64,000 bases of DNA from FACHB-T130 sp042747725 (GTDB taxonomy: Bacteria; Cyanobacteriota; Cyanobacteriia; Cyanobacteriales; FACHB-T130). The first letter of the stretch is position 1, and every line of letters begins with the position of its first letter. The notes beneath the pieces are model-generated. The model was not told the DNA's origin and did no database searches. It saw only the letters and a program-made list of their open reading frames with translations. Positions 61,265 through 64,000 of the stretch are shown here, piece after piece. Where the stretch lies: positions 1 to 64,000 of the forward strand of contig NZ_JBHZGO010000073.1 in the NCBI RefSeq assembly GCF_042747725.1, in the 5' to 3' direction. The position numbers and the translations under genes are program-made.

Positions 61265-62440
61265 CTACTTGCTAGGAAGACGACTGGGGGAGCGATAAAA
61301 AGGTTTTTTAACCACAACTGCTGGATAAGCTTTGCCCCGAATTTCTACCTCCAATTCCTGACCAATCTGAGCCAGATTCGGAGGAACATAAGCCAGAGCA
61401 ATCGGTTGCCCTACAGTAGGAGCCAAGGTGCCACTGGTAACGACGCCCACGGCTTCACCTTTAGCTAGCACTGGGTAGCCATGACGCGCAATATAACGCC
61501 CCTGCATTTGCAACCCTACTAAGCGTCGTTCTACGCCATTTGCCTTCTGTTTTTCCAAGACTGGACGCCCGATAAAATCGTCTTTGGTATCCAGATGAAC
61601 CAGCCAACCCAATCCAGCTTCTAAAGGGGTGGTGCTTTCGTCCATATCTTGCCCGTAGAGGCACATTGCCGCTTCTAGGCGCAGGGTGTCTCTGGCACCG
61701 AGTCCGCAGGGTACGACACCAGCAGTGGCGAGACTGCGCCACAATTCTACCCCCACTTCTGGGTCTACCATTACTTCAAATCCATCCTCTCCGGTGTATC
61801 CAGTCCGGGCGATGAAAGCTGGTTCACTCAAGACGGTTGCTTCCAAATGTCCAAATGCCTTGATCGGCGTCAAGTCTTGTTTGACAAATTGCTGAAGATA
61901 TGCCAGTGCTTGCGGCCCCTGAACGGCAATCAAAACTTTTGCCTGGGAGAGATCCTCGAAGTCAATTTGAGTAGATTCCAGTTGGGCAAATAGCCATGCT
62001 TTGTCTCTGGATCGAGTGGCGGCGTTGACAATCATCGCTCCCCGCTGTTCGCCGTCTGCATCTTCGCCTTGATAATAGAAGATAATATCGTCCAAAATGC
62101 CGCCTTGAGAATTCAGCAGGACGGTATACTGAGATTCACCGGCTTTCAGGCAGCTCAAATCTGAGGGAACTAGAGGCTGTAAGTGCGAAATCAGCTGTTT
62201 CCCCTTGAAGGTAAATTTCCCCATGTGGGAGATGTCGAACATTCCCGCTGTGGTGCGGACTGCCTGGTGTTCTTGTCCAATGCTGGTGTATTGTACGGGC
62301 ATTTCCCAGCCGGAAAAGGCAGTCAATCGGGCTTTTTGTTCGAGGGCAAGTTGATACAGGGGAGTACGGGCAAGCGCGATAGCCTTCGGCATGGCTTCGC
62401 TTACCGCTGTCTCTGGATGCAATTCTTCAGACTTAGCCAC
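61265..62440 (-). CDS. gcvT: Aminomethyltransferase, glycine cleavage T protein
   Basis: 391 aa. It takes the aminomethyl group from GcvH to tetrahydrofolate. Key lines: FDISHMGKFTFKG, ARTGYTGEDGFE (family tetrahydrofolate site), ARDTLRLEAAMCLYGQDMDE. The first 24 residues are an extra leader and a Met nearer LARTPLYQ (MPKAIALAR) is an alternative start. Same strand as gcvH and gcvP, but the opposite-strand hydrolase gene separates it from gcvH, so it needs its own transcript or a long antisense one. Confidence 0.95.
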   Translation of the reverse strand: MAKSEELHPETAVSEAMPKAIALARTPLYQLALEQKARLTAFSGWEMPVQYTSIGQEHQAVRTTAGMFDISHMGKFTFKGKQLISHLQPLVPSDLSCLKAGESQYTVLLNSQGGILDDIIFYYQGEDADGEQRGAMIVNAATRSRDKAWLFAQLESTQIDFEDLSQAKVLIAVQGPQALAYLQQFVKQDLTPIKAFGHLEATVLSEPAFIARTGYTGEDGFEVMVDPEVGVELWRSLATAGVVPCGLGARDTLRLEAAMCLYGQDMDESTTPLEAGLGWLVHLDTKDDFIGRPVLEKQKANGVERRLVGLQMQGRYIARHGYPVLAKGEAVGVVTSGTLAPTVGQPIALAYVPPNLAQIGQELEVEIRGKAYPAVVVKKPFYRSPSRLPSK

Positions 62441-62476
62441 AGATAGTCATTCCGTCGCAGGTGGATATCTTTTATC

Positions 62477-62985
62477 CTACGGGATGCTTCTTGCTTGAGC
62501 AGTATAAAACAGCCAAAGCGCGATCGCGCGGTGGATGTGGTGAAGGCGATCGCCCCTACATAGAATCAGAGCAAAGCGTGCATCGTGTCCTTGCCCAAAA
62601 TGAATCAGATATGCACTTGAATTGCCTTGGGTTAGATTGATGCCATTCATCAACTTAACTTGGTGATATGCCTGCTGCCAAAACAACTTGCTTGTCAGCG
62701 GAATAATCGTTGAATCAATTGGCATTAACCAGAAGCGCTGTCGCTGGGTTACGTCGCTTAAGTCACTCAATTAATTCAACTGCGATAAAAATGCTGGTCT
62801 TGTCGAGTTTTACAGGCTTTAGAAAAGGTAGAGATGTCAACTGGAATCCCCGCATGATTCAGCCGATAAAACAGGTCTCTCATGCTCGTCAAACTTTTAT
62901 CTAAGACAAAGGTAAACCAGATATCAAAGAACAATCGAGAGTGCAGAACTGGGTAGTTATGTGAAGAAAGTTGTCTCAGTACAGA
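62477..62985 (-). pseudogene. IS4-like transposase relic
   Basis: In one frame (about 62985-62785): FFDIWFTFVLDKSLTSMRDL and GIPVDISTFSKACKTR, ending in stops; in another (62770-62477): MPIDSTIIPLTSKLFWQQ and LIHFGQGHD. Together these are the N-terminal and the first catalytic (DST) parts of an IS4-family transposase, broken by a frameshift and stop codons. The C-terminal catalytic part is missing. Inverted repeats at its ends were not found. Confidence 0.75.
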
Positions 62986-63000
62986 ATTGCCAGAGGTATC

Positions 63001-63303
63001 CTACACCCGCGCGGTGCCGTCAGTTCCGGCGGTGACAATCCGCTTGCCATCGGGGCTAAAACTGGCGCTGTTGACACTCCCAGAATGCCCAGTCAGTTGA
63101 GCTGATTGGGCGATGTAATCAATAAAGTTGCCTGACGCAGTAGGGTTAGCGGCGGGATTTTGGTCTAATTTCTGGTTGTTGGGAGTTTGCGCGATCGCAT
63201 GATTGTGTAGCCAATATTGCGGGAAAATAGACAGGCAAGGGGTTGAGACACCGAAGGCGAACCAGGGGAGAAAAAATAGACCAATTCTTTGGAGACGCAT
63301 CAA
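63001..63303 (-). pseudogene. Truncated WD40 protein with signal peptide
   Basis: 100 aa. A signal-peptide-like start (RLQRIGLFFLPWFAFGV) and a short linker lead to one WD40 blade (AQLTGHSGSVNSASFSPDG) ending GTARV, then TAG. In WD40 proteins Trp follows here (ARVW), so TGG became TAG; the frame continues DTSGN for five residues, then passes into the transposase relic. The rest of the propeller is gone. Confidence 0.8.
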
Positions 63304-63509
63304 GGTTGATTGGGGAAGGCGCGGCGATTATCTACTGGAAACATATCTCTCACAATTTGGCACTTATGTAATTCGATCTTTAGTTTTTTGCCAGAAACTG
63401 GGTGTCTCAAAGAATTGCCCCTGCAAACTGGACTCTTGAAGGAAGCGATCGCCCTCTTCTCAACCAAATCTGGCGCTAGACTGGACAGTGTTGCCAAGAG
63501 TCCAACCCT
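63304..63509. other. Divergent spacer before the prolyl oligopeptidase gene
   Basis: 206 bases without a gene; one HIP1 site at about 63445. It contains the start region for the truncated WD40 gene (minus) and the peptidase (plus). No clear promoter was identified. Confidence 0.45.
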
Positions 63510-64000
63510 ATGCAGTATCCAGATAAACCTCTCACTTATCCAACTAGCCAAAAAGTCGATCGAGTTGATGACTATCACGGGACAAAGGTATCCGATCCTT
63601 ACCGTTGGCTAGAAGATCCGGACTCGGATGAAACCAAGACTTGGGTTGAGGCTCAAAATCAAGTTACTTTTAGCTATTTAAATGAAATTCCGGTTCGGGA
63701 ACAAATTAAGCAACGCTTAACCCAACTGTGGGACTATGAAAAATACAGCCTTCCGTTTAAAGAAGGCGATCGCGCACTTCGCTATTTCTATTTCAAAAAC
63801 GACGGCTTGCAAAACCAGAGCGTTCTCTATACATTAACGTCCCTGGATGCCGAACCAAAAGTTTTGCTAGATCCCAATAAACTTTCAGAAGATGGCACCA
63901 TTGCTCTGTCGGGTATTGCTATCAGCGAAGATGGGAATTTGATGGCGTATGGTTTATCCACTTCTGGTTCAGACTGGCAAGAATGGAAGGTACGCGATGT
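63510..64000 (+). CDS. Prolyl oligopeptidase family peptidase (partial, runs off the window)
   Basis: The first 163 residues only. The start ATG 63510 reads MQYPDKPLTYPTS, followed by YHGTKVSDPYRWLEDPDS, the conserved N-terminal line of S9A peptidases, and the beginning of the beta-propeller that covers the active site (LSGIAISEDGNLMAYG). The catalytic C-terminal domain is beyond the window. It should cut after proline in short peptides. Confidence 0.92.
   Translation, partial: MQYPDKPLTYPTSQKVDRVDDYHGTKVSDPYRWLEDPDSDETKTWVEAQNQVTFSYLNEIPVREQIKQRLTQLWDYEKYSLPFKEGDRALRYFYFKNDGLQNQSVLYTLTSLDAEPKVLLDPNKLSEDGTIALSGIAISEDGNLMAYGLSTSGSDWQEWKVRD

Noticed and set aside
1..64000. tRNA, rRNA, tmRNA, RNase P RNA or 6S RNA genes
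   Set aside because: None was recognised by eye; a covariance-model search would be needed to exclude small RNAs.
1..64000. Prophage or integrative element
   Set aside because: No integrase, capsid, portal or tail genes; the island genes are small accessory modules between intact core genes.

Overview
The window is from a cyanobacterial chromosome, probably a filamentous one. The evidence is the recurring HIP1 octamer GCGATCGC in genes and spacers, and genes typical of or restricted to cyanobacteria: pipX/pipY, sepF, DUF3119/DUF3086, the plant-type glgC and glgA, a solanesyl-type UbiA, xisH/xisI and Uma2. There are also many STAND/WD40/TPR proteins and a giant RTX-repeat protein. No rRNA, tRNA, CRISPR array, phage integrase or origin was recognised. 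One stretch of 99 N (45484-45582) is an assembly gap inside the RTX gene.

Layout. 0-10.6 kb is mostly core metabolism: dnaJ-like, a small P-loop kinase, glgC, ppk1, sodB, a LOG-like protein, ubiA and ppx. PolyP synthesis and breakdown lie here, and glycogen precursor synthesis is paired with glgA at 19.2 kb. 10.6-19.2 kb is an accessory island between ppx and glgA. It holds a membrane-linked Hsp70-like protein with an upstream partner, a DUF29 protein, a PD-(D/E)XK-like protein, a hicBA toxin-antitoxin pair set between that gene and a copy of its own 3' end, an ACP-like protein with Gly in place of the phosphopantetheine Ser, two divergent xisHI modules that both keep xisI and have a broken xisH, and a Uma2 protein. 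21-31.5 kb returns to core genes: an MlaE-type permease, DUF3119-DUF3086-plsY, a VanZ protein, then on the minus strand acpS-pipX-pipY-sepF-proC, and a chorismate-using enzyme.

31.6-37.3 kb holds a stand-alone CheB and a 1420-aa CheB-CheR-PAS-kinase-receiver hybrid. 37.7-43 kb has an EcfT/CbiQ-type protein, der, a WD40 propeller whose probable signal peptide lies in another frame, and a sensor-less NB-ARC protein. 43.5-49.5 kb is the RTX giant, with a hydrolase-like N-terminus and a perfect 23-bp-arm palindrome in its coding sequence. 49.7-54 kb has a TrkA-like protein overlapping tail to tail with a cation/proton antiporter, an RmlD-like reductase and a DUF1648 protein. 54-56.6 kb is an NB-ARC-TPR protein separated from its N-terminal part by one in-frame TGA. 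56.7-62.4 kb carries gcvP, gcvH and gcvT, with a hydrolase gene on the other strand between gcvH and gcvT. The right end holds an IS4-like transposase relic next to a truncated WD40 gene, and the start of a prolyl oligopeptidase.

The most unusual material is the 15-18.5 kb cluster (hicBA nested in a duplication, ACP-like protein without the attachment Ser, the xisHI pair), the TGA-split STAND gene and the palindrome in the RTX gene. Spacers carry several families of dispersed palindromic repeats, recorded one by one. All functional calls rest on motif recognition by eye; no database search was run.
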